This document shows positions 37,144-48,865 of a stretch of DNA of 64,000 nt, piece by piece (the stretch's first letter is position 1; each line of letters opens with the position of its first letter). This DNA is from Xanthomonas phaseoli pv. phaseoli. Its GTDB lineage: Bacteria > Pseudomonadota > Gammaproteobacteria > Xanthomonadales > Xanthomonadaceae. The notes beneath the pieces are model-generated. The model was given only the letters and a program-made list of their open reading frames with translations. It did no database searches and was not told where the DNA came from. The DNA lies in assembly GCA_022749655.1 (NCBI GenBank), contig CP094243.1, positions 1,054,001-1,118,000 of the forward strand. The letters are read 5' to 3'. The translations under genes were made by a program, and so were the position numbers.

Positions 37144-37177
37144 AAAAACGCCCCGGGATGCAGCATCCAAGGGCGTT
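37144..37177 (-). terminator. Rho-independent terminator
   Basis: On the minus strand AACGCCC pairs with GGGCGTT, enclosing an inner GGATG/CATCC stem, and is followed by TTTTT. It ends the short unit that includes the 35-codon frame at 37221-37328. Confidence 0.8.
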
Positions 37178-37220
37178 CGCGTGCCTCGGAGATCGAGTGA
37201 CCGATCTCCTTGTGAGGGGA

Positions 37221-37328
37221 TCAGTCGAAGAGGGTGATGCGCACGTCTGCTTTCTTCGTGCGCACATACGATGCCGCGCGGTGCGCGCTGGGCAGTCGAT
37301 TGAATGTGGCGGAGTTGAGCAGGGACAT
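37221..37328 (-). CDS. Possible 35-residue protein
   Basis: An ATG at 37328 opens a 35-codon frame (MSLLNSATFNRLPSAHRAAS, then YVRTKKADVRITLFD). The composition is protein-like but there is no strong ribosome site. A promoter-like pair upstream (37374-37402) and a clear terminator downstream bound a transcript of about 230 nt, so this could equally be a small RNA. Confidence 0.4.
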   Translation of the reverse strand: MSLLNSATFNRLPSAHRAASYVRTKKADVRITLFD

Positions 37329-37373
37329 GAGGTCGGTTCGGTGAAAGTGCAGACGTGGCTGCTGAGGGCGCGA

Positions 37374-37402
37374 ACATTACCTGCGTCTTTTTAACGGTGC
37401 AA
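37374..37402 (-). promoter_or_regulatory. Sigma-70 promoter candidate
   Basis: TTGCAC and TAATGT lie 17 bases apart on the minus strand, followed after about 45 bases by the ATG at 37328. The -35 half is good, the -10 half weak. Confidence 0.35.
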
Positions 37403-37662
37403 GCACTTTATGCAATTATTTTTCGGATTATCTTTCGCGAAGCGAAAGAGAATGCAGCTGTGTATCGGCTACAACGCGCTGATGGAATCGAAGAGGGCGG
37501 TGGAATCCGGCGATGATCTGATTCAAGCACCGCCGATGACGCATGCCGGTAGCGCGTCGTGAGCAGTCGTCGGAAAGTTTGCACGGCGCGCTCAAAATCG
37601 CTGTAGACACCCGGTCCATGCGCCGATGCCGATGCCCGCAGCGCGCGGACGCCGGCAAGCAA
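37403..37662. other. Intergenic with small palindrome
   Basis: Holds a TCTTTCGC-GAA-GCGAAAGA palindrome at 37431-37449 in AT-richer sequence. It lies downstream of the TetR gene and upstream of the short unit; no gene is seen. Confidence 0.5.
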
Positions 37663-38310
37663 TCAACCGCCGTGCGTGCCCAGGGTGCGCGCGCCGGTGA
37701 GGATCATGCGCAGCATCTGCGAGATCTGCTCGATCAGCTCGGGATCTTTTTCCGGCGGCGAATCCATCGCCACCGCGCCCATCGCAAACACCAGCCGGGT
37801 GATCGCCTTGGACACCAGGGCAGGAGCATGCAGCTTGGCGTTGTCGGCCGCGGCCAGGCGAATCAGGTCCACGCGCAGCTCGTCTTCGAAATAGGTCAGT
37901 TCGCGCTCCACTGCCTGCTTGAAGGCGTCAGAGCCCACCGCGCCTTCGCGCAACAGCACGTGCAGCAGCTTGTCGTCGGCGCGCAGCTGTTCCATGAAGG
38001 CTTCGACCGAAACACGGATGACACTGCGGTCGGTGGAGGTCGCGCGCTGGCGCGCCTGGCCGATGATGGTGCGCAGCGAACGCCCGGCCAGGTCGATCAA
38101 GGCCACGGCGAGCTCGTCCATGTCGCGGAACTGCCGATAGAAGCTGTTCGGCGCGATGCCCGCCTCGCGTGCCACTTCGCGCAGGCTCAGTGTGGACAGG
38201 CTGCGGTGCGGGCCAATCAAGGACAGTGCTGCAGCGATGAGATCCTCACGTGAAATCGCCGGCTTGCGGGACGGCGGCGCGTCGTGGGAAGGCAGGGCGA
38301 TAGAGGTCAT
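37663..38310 (-). CDS. TetR-family regulator (FabR/DesT-like)
   Basis: A 215-residue repressor. The helix-turn-helix covers residues 20-65 (REDLIAAALSLIGPH, LREVAREAGIAPNSFYRQFR). The remainder fits the FabR/DesT ligand domain. In Pseudomonas and E. coli these regulators sense acyl-CoA or acyl-ACP saturation and control desaturase genes. The divergent oxidoreductase and desaturase genes and an operator-like palindrome between them match that role, which is an inference. Confidence 0.85.
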   Translation of the reverse strand: MTSIALPSHDAPPSRKPAISREDLIAAALSLIGPHRSLSTLSLREVAREAGIAPNSFYRQFRDMDELAVALIDLAGRSLRTIIGQARQRATSTDRSVIRVSVEAFMEQLRADDKLLHVLLREGAVGSDAFKQAVERELTYFEDELRVDLIRLAAADNAKLHAPALVSKAITRLVFAMGAVAMDSPPEKDPELIEQISQMLRMILTGARTLGTHGG

Positions 38311-38355
38311 GAGGCTGCAGCCGGGCGTGGGCCTGAATCATAGCCCCTCTGGCAA

Positions 38356-38369
38356 TATACAAGTGTATA
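38356..38369. promoter_or_regulatory. Operator-like palindrome TATACA-AG-TGTATA
   Basis: A perfect 6-2-6 palindrome in the 92-base gap between the divergent TetR and reductase genes. Position and symmetry fit a dimeric TetR site regulating both directions. It differs from the known FabR site. Confidence 0.55.
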
Positions 38370-38402
38370 CACGGATGTGCATGCATGCGTATAGTGCGGC
38401 CC

Positions 38403-39480
38403 ATGAACCTGGCATCTCCTCGCAAGTCCAAGTCCCCGCTGCCGGCACGCCTGGCGCGTCGGCTGGTGTCCCCGCAACTGTTCGATTTCTGGGCAACCCG
38501 GCTCAACCCGTTGTGGACGCTGGAACAGCCGATGGCGCGGCTGGTCCAGCGCACCCCGGCCAGCCGCGATGCGGTGACCCTGGTGTTGCAACCCAACGGC
38601 CATTGGCGCGGCCTGCAGGCCGGCCAGCACGTGAGCCTGGGCGTGGAAATCGACGGCCGCCGCCTGCTGCGCAGCTACAGCCCGACGGTACTGGCCGACG
38701 GCCGGCTGGCGATCACCGTCAAGGCGATCGAGGGCGGGCTGGTGAGCCGCTTCCTGGCGCACGATGCGGCCCTGGGCACGGTGGTGTCGCTGGCCCCTGC
38801 TTTCGGCGACATGCTGCTGCCGACCACGCCCACTCCGCTCCTGCTGCTGGCCGCCGGTTCGGGCATCACGCCGATGCGCGCGTTGCTGCAGGCCGCCGCG
38901 CAGGCCGGTATGCCGATGGACGTGGACCTGCTGTATTGGGTGCGCCAGCGCGACGAAGCCTGCTTCGTCGACGAATTCGCCGCGCTGGCCGCGACGCATC
39001 CGCGCCTGCGTGTGCAACTGTTGACCACCCGCGAAGGCGAGACCCCTGCAGAACGCGTGGACACCTATTCGTTGGACCACATTGCCGCGCTGGACCAGCG
39101 CCATGTGATGGCCTGTGGGCCGGGCGGTTTTTGTGCAGGCCGCGCGCGAGCGGTTGCAGGGATGCGTGGCTGCCTTTCAGGCAGAGGCCTTCAGCGTGCC
39201 GGCACTGCACGAGGCCGAGACCGGGCAGGTGCAGGTCCAACTGTCACGCAGCGGCCGTACTCTGACCCTGCCGCGCGGCCAGTCGCTGCTGGAAGGGCTG
39301 GAAGCGCAAGGCCTGCGGCCCAAACACGGCTGCCGCATGGGCATCTGCAATACCTGCGCCTGCCCGCGCCAATCCGGCACCACCCGGCACCTGCTGACCG
39401 GTGAACGCAGCAACGAACCCACCGCACAGGTGCGCCTGTGCATCAGTGCGCCGAGCACTGACCTGATCCTGGATCTGTAA
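38403..39480 (+). pseudogene. Ferredoxin reductase for desaturase, frameshifted
   Basis: An oxidoreductase with an FAD domain (LLRSYSPTVLADG), NAD-binding segment (LLLAAGSGITPMRALL) and C-terminal [2Fe-2S] domain with cysteines in HGCRMGICNTCAC and RLCIS. The frame breaks in the T5 run at 39128-39132; with four T it reads MACGPGGFVQAARERLQ and continues to the stop, about 358 residues. It would deliver electrons to the desaturase encoded next, as DesC does for DesB. The T-run change could be a sequencing error. Confidence 0.85.
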
Positions 39481-39489
39481 GGAATCTTC

Positions 39490-40608
39490 ATGAGCCGAGT
39501 CCATAACCGTGCCCTGTCCGCTGCCGAACTGCAGTCTTTCGGCGACGAACTCGATGCCATCCGCGCGCGCGTGCTGCGCCAGGTGGGCGCCGCCGATGCG
39601 CGCTACATCCGCCGCATCGTGGCTGCCGTGCGCTGGACCGGCGTGGCCGGCCGTGCGCTGCTGTTCCTGGGTGCCTTCGTGCACAGCGTGCTGATTCCGG
39701 CATGGATCGCCGGCGTGCTGCTGCTGGCATTGTCCAAGATCCTGGAGAACATGGAGCTGGGCCATAACGTCATGCACGGCCAGTACGACTGGATGGGCGA
39801 CCCGCAGCTCAACGGCAACACCTACGAGTGGGACATCGTTGCCACCGGCGACAACTGGCGCAAGACGCACAACTTCAAGCACCACACCTACACCAATGTG
39901 CGTGGCATGGACGACGACATCGGCTACGGCCTGCTGCGCATCTTCCCCGAGCAGCGCTGGCGCCCCTTCTACCTGCTGCAGCCCTTTATCGCGGTGGTGT
40001 TCGCGCTGCTGTTCGAATGGGGCGTGGCGATCCAGGACCTGCGTCTGGGCCGTTGGTTCGCCGGCAAGATGAAGGCCGCCGAATTGCGTGCCTCGTTCCT
40101 GCCGGTCGGCCGCAAGATGGGTCGCCAGATGCTCAAGGACTACATCGTCTTTCCGCTGCTGGCCGGCCCGTTCTTCCTGACCGTGCTGCTGGGCAATCTG
40201 GCGGCCAACGTGCTGCGCAGCATCTGGACCTTCGTGATCATCTTCTGCGGCCACTTCACCGCCGATGCGGAAGTGTTTCCGAAGGAATCCATCCGCAACG
40301 AATCGCGTGGCCACTGGTATCTGCGTCAGCTGCGTGGTTCGTCCAATCTGACCGGTGGCAAGCTGATGAACGTGCTGTCGGGCAACCTGAGCCACCAGAT
40401 CGAGCATCACTTTCCCGACCTGCCGGCCAACCGCTATGCGCAGATCGCCGTCGAAGTGAAGCAGGTTTGTGCGCGCTACGGCCAGCACTACAACACCGGC
40501 TCGCTGCCGCGCCAGTTCGGCCAGGTGATGTGGCGGATCGTGCGCCATGCCTTCCCGAGCCGGCCCAAGCCGGTGCGGCAGAGCAGTGCTGCATTGCAGG
40601 GCGCGTGA
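39490..40608 (+). CDS. Membrane fatty-acid desaturase
   Basis: A 372-residue integral membrane di-iron desaturase. Three histidine boxes are present: HNVMH, HNFKHH and HQIEHH, plus a further H in GHFTADAE. Two pairs of helices flank them. It introduces a double bond in acyl chains at the membrane, using electrons from the reductase gene 9 bases upstream. Together with the TetR gene this is a desT-desC-desB-like arrangement. The start has an AGGAATC site. Confidence 0.9.
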   Translation: MSRVHNRALSAAELQSFGDELDAIRARVLRQVGAADARYIRRIVAAVRWTGVAGRALLFLGAFVHSVLIPAWIAGVLLLALSKILENMELGHNVMHGQYDWMGDPQLNGNTYEWDIVATGDNWRKTHNFKHHTYTNVRGMDDDIGYGLLRIFPEQRWRPFYLLQPFIAVVFALLFEWGVAIQDLRLGRWFAGKMKAAELRASFLPVGRKMGRQMLKDYIVFPLLAGPFFLTVLLGNLAANVLRSIWTFVIIFCGHFTADAEVFPKESIRNESRGHWYLRQLRGSSNLTGGKLMNVLSGNLSHQIEHHFPDLPANRYAQIAVEVKQVCARYGQHYNTGSLPRQFGQVMWRIVRHAFPSRPKPVRQSSAALQGA

Positions 40609-40637
40609 TTGGGTTGCGCAACGCCTGATCGACATCG

Positions 40638-40660
40638 AAAGGCCGCCAATGGCGGCCTTT
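40638..40660. terminator. Bidirectional terminator
   Basis: AAAGGCCGCC pairs with GGCGGCCTTT around an AAT loop, with TTC following on plus and the A run giving T on minus. It separates the convergent desaturase and EAL genes. Confidence 0.85.
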
Positions 40661-40672
40661 TTCTTGCCGGGT

Positions 40673-42235
40673 TCACTGCGTCGCGCTGCGCGCCTGAGCG
40701 TGATAGGCGATGAAACCAGTGGCCGGCAATGCGCGCGAAAACAGCCAGCCCTGCGCCAGATCCACACCATGGGCGCGCAGATAATCGAGCTGTTCCTGCC
40801 GCTCGACCCCTTCGGCGATGGTGCGCAGCCGTAGCGTCTTGGCCATCTCGATGATGTGCGCGGTCACCGCACTGGTGGCCGAGTGGGTGCCGATGGTGTC
40901 CACGAACGATTTGTCGATCTTCAACGCGTCCAGCGGCAAGCCCTGCAGATACTGCAGGCTCGAATAACCGGTGCCGAAATCGTCGATGGACACCGTGTGG
41001 CCGGCACCGCGCAGATGGGTGATGGTGGTGCGTGCCGCATCGATGTCCATCAGGCTGCGTTCGGTCGCCTCCACCCACAGCTGGCCGCTGTCCACGCCGG
41101 TGCCGCGCAACGCCTGCGCCAGCACGCCCTGCACGCGGCCACTCTTGATGTCGTCGGCGGAGACATTGATGGCCACATGCAGCGCTGGATCGGCGGCCAG
41201 GGTGGAGCCCAGTTCGCGGATGACTTCGGCCACCACCAGATCGGTGATCGGCAGGATCAGGCCGCTTTGTTCGGCCAGCGGGATGAAGGCGTCCGGCGGC
41301 ACCAGCACACCGTCGGGCTGCTGCCAGCGCACCAGCGCTTCGGCGCCGACGCAGGCGCCGCTGTCGAGCGCAACGATCGGTTGGTAGTGCACGATGAACT
41401 CGCCGCGCTGCACGGCGATTTCCAGCCGCGCCAATGGCGACAGGCGCCGCCGCGAGACCCACAGCACCGCACCGACCAGCAGCAGCGCCACGGCAATGCC
41501 GATCGGTACCAGCTGCAACCGCGCCGCCGCCAGCGGCCCGCGCAGATAGGCCACCGGCTCGGTGACCACCGCGGCCCAGTCGCCACGACGGTCGCGCCCG
41601 AACAACACCTGCGAAAGCAAGAGGGCGCCCGGCTCACGCTTGGCCGTGGGGTCGATCAGCAAGTGTTCGGCGGCGGTGCCGGTGCTGCTGAGAATCTGCC
41701 CGTCCGGCGTGCCGATCGCCAGTTGCAGGCCAGGCGGAATATTGATGTCGGCCAGCGTGTCCGGGTTGATCAGGACGTTGTAGTCGCCCAGTTGCAATGC
41801 CATCAGCGGACGCTGCGGATTGGCCAACGGCAGCAGCCGCGTGGTCACCGCGATGCCGCGTTTGACCACGAAGTCGGCCGTGCGCTGCGGAACGGTGTTG
41901 CGCAGTTGGCCCCACGACGTACAGCTGAGACGACCTTGTTGAAACCGTCCCAGCTCGACGATGTAGTGGCTGGTCAGCACCAAGGCGCGCATCTGCGCCA
42001 GATGCGCAGGCGAGCACGGCGGCAACCGCGAGGCGGCCATGCTCAACAATGCGCCATGCGCCTCGTCGAAGGCGCTTTCGGTGCGCCGGATCGACAGCGC
42101 CGCCAACTGGCTCAGCTTGCCCTCTTCGCGCGCCAACGCCAGCCGCCAAGCCAGGTAGTAGGACAGGCCGATCGGCAGCGTTGCGCTCAGCAACACCAGC
42201 AGCACGGTGACGCTGATGATGCGTTGGCGCTTCAT
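40673..42235 (-). CDS. CSS-motif EAL phosphodiesterase
   Basis: A 520-residue c-di-GMP phosphodiesterase. Helix 1 covers residues 6-28 and helix 2 about 243-262. The periplasmic domain between them resembles CSS-motif sensors, with cysteines in PPCSPAHL and SCTSWG. The EAL domain shows GAEALVRWQQ, INVSADDI, WVEATERSL, IDDFGTGYSSL, LKIDKSF and AEGVERQEQ, so the metal and catalytic residues look complete. It probably lowers c-di-GMP in response to periplasmic redox state; the sensing part is inferred from the family. Confidence 0.9.
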   Translation of the reverse strand: MKRQRIISVTVLLVLLSATLPIGLSYYLAWRLALAREEGKLSQLAALSIRRTESAFDEAHGALLSMAASRLPPCSPAHLAQMRALVLTSHYIVELGRFQQGRLSCTSWGQLRNTVPQRTADFVVKRGIAVTTRLLPLANPQRPLMALQLGDYNVLINPDTLADINIPPGLQLAIGTPDGQILSSTGTAAEHLLIDPTAKREPGALLLSQVLFGRDRRGDWAAVVTEPVAYLRGPLAAARLQLVPIGIAVALLLVGAVLWVSRRRLSPLARLEIAVQRGEFIVHYQPIVALDSGACVGAEALVRWQQPDGVLVPPDAFIPLAEQSGLILPITDLVVAEVIRELGSTLAADPALHVAINVSADDIKSGRVQGVLAQALRGTGVDSGQLWVEATERSLMDIDAARTTITHLRGAGHTVSIDDFGTGYSSLQYLQGLPLDALKIDKSFVDTIGTHSATSAVTAHIIEMAKTLRLRTIAEGVERQEQLDYLRAHGVDLAQGWLFSRALPATGFIAYHAQARSATQ

Positions 42236-42612
42236 CCCACCACCCGCGACGGCCGTGCTGCCGGTTCACGCATGGCCCCTGCAGAAACGCCGCCAGCGCA
42301 GGCTTGCGCAGATCGAAGGTGCACGCCAACCGGCGTGCGCGAACGGCTCACGTCGCGATTGGTGACGCACGGCATGGACTGATGAGGCTGCACGTCGCGA
42401 ATGTACGACACACGCGTGCATTGCGCGCGTTTGCGGAGCGAAGCGGCTGTGATTTTTTCCGACCTTCTTGCGTTGCATCCTGGCAGTCGGGGCCGCCTGC
42501 GGATTCACGCGACTGCACGCAGGACCGCGCTAGGGTCGGATTGTCTGCGCTCCCGCCCGGGAGCAGCCGGATACCGGTCCCACGCAGGATGCTTTCACTG
42601 GAGGAATCACGC

Positions 42613-42789
42613 ATGACAACGCAGAAAGAACGCGTCGGCGGCACCGATGCGGTGCCGATCTTCAAGATGCAGGAGACAACACGCGACGGCGAGCTGACCA
42701 AGTACGTGGTCGGCGACACCGGCGTGGCCTTCGACAGCCTGGAAGGTGCACAGGCCGCTGCCAAGGATCTCGGCACGCTCGACGACTGA
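42613..42789 (+). CDS. Hypothetical small protein
   Basis: A 58-residue acidic protein (MTTQKERVGGTDAVPIFKMQ) that ends in AAAKDLGTLDD. A GGAGGAATC ribosome site lies before the ATG at 42613. It looks like a compact conserved Xanthomonas protein, but I cannot assign a function. Confidence 0.65.
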   Translation: MTTQKERVGGTDAVPIFKMQETTRDGELTKYVVGDTGVAFDSLEGAQAAAKDLGTLDD

Positions 42790-43016
42790 GAGGTTGGGGT
42801 GCTGGTCTGCGCGGTGGAGCCGCCAGGACCGGTGCGCTGGGTCGCCACGCCAGTGGCCACGGCGACTGCGTCAGTGGGCGATTGTGGTCTGGATGCTCGT
42901 TGAGAGCATATGCCTATCGTCCACTGGTCAGTGCCTCGAGGTCACCAGGGTTGCAGGCGGTGCGTCGTTGCTGGCCTGACCAGTCCCCAGCCAGTCGGGG
43001 TCGCCTACGGAAGCGG

Positions 43017-43514
43017 TTACTCGGTCAGCCGCCCGGTGTGCGGGGTGTGGATCAGTGGCGACAGATCGAAGCCCTGTTCGCGCGCATGCGCCAGGTAGGA
43101 CTGGGCGATGTTTTCGTCCAGCTGCGGCAAGCGCGCCAGTAGCCATAAGTACTTGCGATCCGGGCTGCCGACCAGTGCAGCCGTGTAATCGGCGTCGATG
43201 CGCATCACCCAATAGTCGCCCTTGGTGAAAGGGATCCAGCGCAGACCCTCGGGCAAGAAGGTCACTTCCAGCCGGCTGTGCGTGTCGTCGATGGCGCGCG
43301 CCTGGCCTACCGCTTCTTCCAGCTCGCCTTCTGCGGTGAAGCAGCGATTCTGGACGCGCACGCTGCCGTCGTCTTCCAGGGTGTAGTGCGCCGACACGTC
43401 GGTACAGTCGGCATCCTCGAAGCGGGTCGGCAGGCGGGCGATTTCGTACCACGTGCCCAGGTAGCGATTCAGGTCCAGCGAAGGGACCGTGGCAAGTTCA
43501 GGGTGGTGGCTCAT
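43017..43514 (-). CDS. Lipocalin (Blc-like), without signal peptide
   Basis: A 165-residue lipocalin. The conserved NRYLGTWYEIARLPTRFE opens the barrel, and GDYWVMRIDADYTAALVGSPDRKYLWLLAR closes it; those stretches are the bacterial lipocalin hallmarks. Unlike E. coli Blc there is no lipoprotein signal from the ATG at 43514, and the upstream extension to 43625 does not form one. It may therefore be cytosolic or its start misread. Binds lipids or fatty acids in the family. Confidence 0.85.
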   Translation of the reverse strand: MSHHPELATVPSLDLNRYLGTWYEIARLPTRFEDADCTDVSAHYTLEDDGSVRVQNRCFTAEGELEEAVGQARAIDDTHSRLEVTFLPEGLRWIPFTKGDYWVMRIDADYTAALVGSPDRKYLWLLARLPQLDENIAQSYLAHAREQGFDLSPLIHTPHTGRLTE

Positions 43515-43734
43515 ACAGGCCTCTGCACAATGGAGTGCTGCCTGTTGTACGTGTCGCGCCATGAAATGCATGTTGGGATGTGGCGCCCGCGGTCGTGCAG
43601 CAAGGGCGGGCGTCCGTGAGGGCATCCGGCTCGGTGCGTGCTGGCGTTAGGCACGATGCCACGCGTGCGCCGATGCCGCGCGAGCGATCAATTGGCTGCA
43701 TCCGATGAACACCGTGACGGCCAATGCTGTTGCG

Positions 43735-43764
43735 CACCGGCACCGGCACCGGCACCAGCACCAC
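43735..43764. repeat. Short CACCGG microsatellite
   Basis: Five tandem six-base units (CACCGG three times, then CACCAG and CACCAC) in the gap between the comM end and the lipocalin gene. Confidence 0.7.
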
Positions 43765-43846
43765 TTCCTGACAATGCGGGCGCCCTGCAGTAGCAGGATG
43801 CGCGCCCGCGCATGGCTTGCGGATCCGCTCCGGTTGACCTGCCGAA

Positions 43847-46190
<2,344 letters not shown>

Positions 46191-46673
46191 GTCGCAATGC
46201 GGCGCTTGCTGCTTGCCAGACGCGTGGCGGGCGGTGAGGGGTTCGATGCGCTCTGCCTGCGCAGCGGCGAGACCGCAGAGCCGTAGTGCTGCGCCAGCAA
46301 TCCAGTCGACTTCACTGGATCAGGCGCATTGTGGTCGCACCGACCGCAGGAAACTCGGGCCGCCCAAGCCATGCGACGTGCGCGCCGCGCGTGCATTAAA
46401 TGCACTGGCGGTGGCGCGCATCACCGCCGCAGATGGGCGTCTGGGCGTGTGCGGGCCAGGCCGCTACCGGGCGCGAAGGCGCCACCGTCCATCTTGTCAG
46501 ACCATTTCAATACCGCCACCGATTGCTGCCGCACCTTTCTGGCGTGCAATGCAGAAACATCCTGAAGTTACGGCGTTCCAGCGCTTAACATCGAGCAATC
46601 GCGGCCGCGCTTGTCGCCGCCGCCCGACTTGCCTACTCTAGGGCGTAATACCATTCCAATACCGGAGTTCGAG
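46191..46673. other. Intergenic, no supported gene
   Basis: A 483-base gap between two rightward genes. Open frames present do not resemble proteins. The promoter of the GH84 gene should lie near its 3' end. Confidence 0.45.
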
Positions 46674-48659
46674 ATGAAGCGACGCAACTGCACGCCGGGC
46701 GTGCGCCTGCTTTCGGTATTGGTAGCGCTGGGCCTGGCTGCTCCGGCGCTGGCACAGGACGTGACCGAACCGGTTACCCAGCCGGCGATCTATCCGACGC
46801 CGGTCTCGATGATGCTGGATGGGGCAACCGTCACCTTGGGCCGCTCGGTGGTGCTGGTGGTCGCCCCTGGCGCGGACAAGGCCACGGTGGCGCTGGTGCG
46901 CAGCATTCTCGACAGCGCAGGCGTCACCAAGATTGCGACCGCCACACGCCTGCCTGCCACGCTGGACCGCCCGCACATCGTGCTCGGCACCGGCGATGCG
47001 GCCGTGGTGCGCGATGCGCTGGGGCGTAGCAAGGCGATGCAGGACACCCATAAGGAAGGCTACACGTTGGCCAGCGTTGCGCTCGATCGCGGCAGCCTGA
47101 TCACGCTGGCCGGCCACGATGACGATGGCCTGTTCCATGCGGCGCAGACGCTGCGGCAGCTGGTCGAGCGGCCGGCCATCCCGACGCTGACGATCCAGGA
47201 TTACCCGTCCATGCCGATCCGCGGCACCATCGAAGGCTTCTACGGCGCGCCGTGGTCGATGAGCGATCGCAGCAAGCACATCGATTTCCTCGACCGCACC
47301 AAGGCCAACACCTTCATCTACAGCCCGAAGGACGACCCTTACGCGCGCGATCGCTGGCGCGAGCCGTACCCGAAGGCGACCTTGAAGGCGCTCGGCCAGC
47401 TGGCCGCCACCGCCAAGCGCCATCATGTCGATTTCGTCTACGCGATTTCGCCTGGCCCCACCGTGTGCTTCTCCGATCCGGCCGATGCCAAGGCGCTGTT
47501 GCGCAAGTTCGATGCGTTCCGCGCGCTGGGCGTGCGCAGCTTCTACGTGGCGCTGGACGATATCGAATACACCAAGTGGAATTGCGAACGCGACAAGACC
47601 ACCTTCGGCGAGTCCGGCGCGCAGGCGGCCGGTATCGCGCAGTCGCATCTGCTCAATCTGGTGCAGGCCGATCTGGTCGCGCGCCACGATGCGGCCGCTG
47701 AACTCATCATGGTGCCGACCGAGTACTACGACGCCAAAGAGAGCCCTTACAAGGAAGCGCTGCGCAAGCATCTAGACCCGAAGATCGTGGTGCAGTGGAC
47801 CGGTACCGACGTGGTGCCGCCGGCCATTTCCATCCCCGATGCGCGCGCAGCCACCAAGGCGTTCGGCCGCAAGACGCTGTTGTGGGACAACTATCCGGTC
47901 AACGATTTCGAAACGTCGGCCGGGCGCCTGCTGATGGCGCCGTATGCGCGGCGCGAGGCGGGTCTGTCGGCCGAGTTGTCGGGCATCGTGTCCAACCCGA
48001 TGAACCAGGAAGCGCCGAGCCGCGTCGCGGTGATGGGCGTGGCCGCGTTCGCCTGGAACGACAAAGGCTACGACGCGCAACGCACCTGGCATGCGGCGGC
48101 GCGCGATCTGGCCGGCGGCGATGCGCGCGTCACTGCGGCCCTGCTGACCTTCTTCGATACCCAGCACCTGGCGCCCACCTTTGGCAGCCAGCCATGGCAG
48201 GAACAGGCGCCACGCTTGAAGGCGGTGCTCGACCATGTACGCGAGGCAATCGCGCTTGGCGATTCGGCAACGCGCACGCAGGCGATTGCCGAACTGGCAC
48301 GCACTGCCGACGAACTGGCTGCGGCACCGCAGATCATCCGCGACGGCGTGGCCGATGAGGGTTTTGCCGAGCAATCGCGCCCGTGGCTGGAGGCAATGGA
48401 AGACTGGGGCCAGGCCCTGCAGAAGACCGCAGCCGGGCTGGATGCGGCAAATCGCGGCCACACGCAGGCGCCGGCCTTGTTTGCCGAGGCGGCTGCGATC
48501 GCCGCCGTCGCGGGCCAGATCCAATCGATTCCCGGCGCCACGCGCTTCGGCGGCCCGGTCAAGATCGCTGACGGCGTGCTGGACCGCTTCATCGCGCAAG
48601 CGCCGCGCCTGATCGCTTATCGCCATGCGGCAGCGACTGAGTCGGCAGCAGCAAAATGA
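46674..48659 (+). CDS. GH84 beta-N-acetylglucosaminidase, secreted
   Basis: A 661-residue exported glycosidase. Signal peptide: MKRR, hydrophobic LLSVLVALGLAA and cut near APALAQ. A GH20b-like N-terminal domain precedes the GH84 barrel: IEGFYGAPWSMSDR, NTFIYSPKDDPYARDRWR and the catalytic Asp pair in VALDDIEY. A helical domain ends the protein. The family (NagJ/O-GlcNAcase type) removes GlcNAc from glycans or proteins by substrate-assisted catalysis. It could act on host or bacterial glycans. ATG at 46674 has a GGAG site. Confidence 0.9.
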   Translation: MKRRNCTPGVRLLSVLVALGLAAPALAQDVTEPVTQPAIYPTPVSMMLDGATVTLGRSVVLVVAPGADKATVALVRSILDSAGVTKIATATRLPATLDRPHIVLGTGDAAVVRDALGRSKAMQDTHKEGYTLASVALDRGSLITLAGHDDDGLFHAAQTLRQLVERPAIPTLTIQDYPSMPIRGTIEGFYGAPWSMSDRSKHIDFLDRTKANTFIYSPKDDPYARDRWREPYPKATLKALGQLAATAKRHHVDFVYAISPGPTVCFSDPADAKALLRKFDAFRALGVRSFYVALDDIEYTKWNCERDKTTFGESGAQAAGIAQSHLLNLVQADLVARHDAAAELIMVPTEYYDAKESPYKEALRKHLDPKIVVQWTGTDVVPPAISIPDARAATKAFGRKTLLWDNYPVNDFETSAGRLLMAPYARREAGLSAELSGIVSNPMNQEAPSRVAVMGVAAFAWNDKGYDAQRTWHAAARDLAGGDARVTAALLTFFDTQHLAPTFGSQPWQEQAPRLKAVLDHVREAIALGDSATRTQAIAELARTADELAAAPQIIRDGVADEGFAEQSRPWLEAMEDWGQALQKTAAGLDAANRGHTQAPALFAEAAAIAAVAGQIQSIPGATRFGGPVKIADGVLDRFIAQAPRLIAYRHAAATESAAAK

Positions 48660-48865
48660 GTGGGTTAGTGCACAAACACTAACGACGCGCACGGGGAATT
48701 GTTCGCGTCGCTGTGCATGCAACTGCGCGGGCGCCATTGCCATCTGCATCGCAGCACCTGGCATGACGCGCCGGAAGGACGTCCGCGCTCCAGATCAAAC
48801 CGACGACATCAGCGCGGCAGCTGGGCGTAATGGTGTGCTTAGTCGCCGTTAGTCGGCAGCGCTGG

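Noticed and set aside
40488-41462. Minus-strand frame overlapping the desaturase end and EAL gene
   Set aside because: It spans a strong terminator and two clear genes; the product is alanine/arginine-rich and not protein-like.
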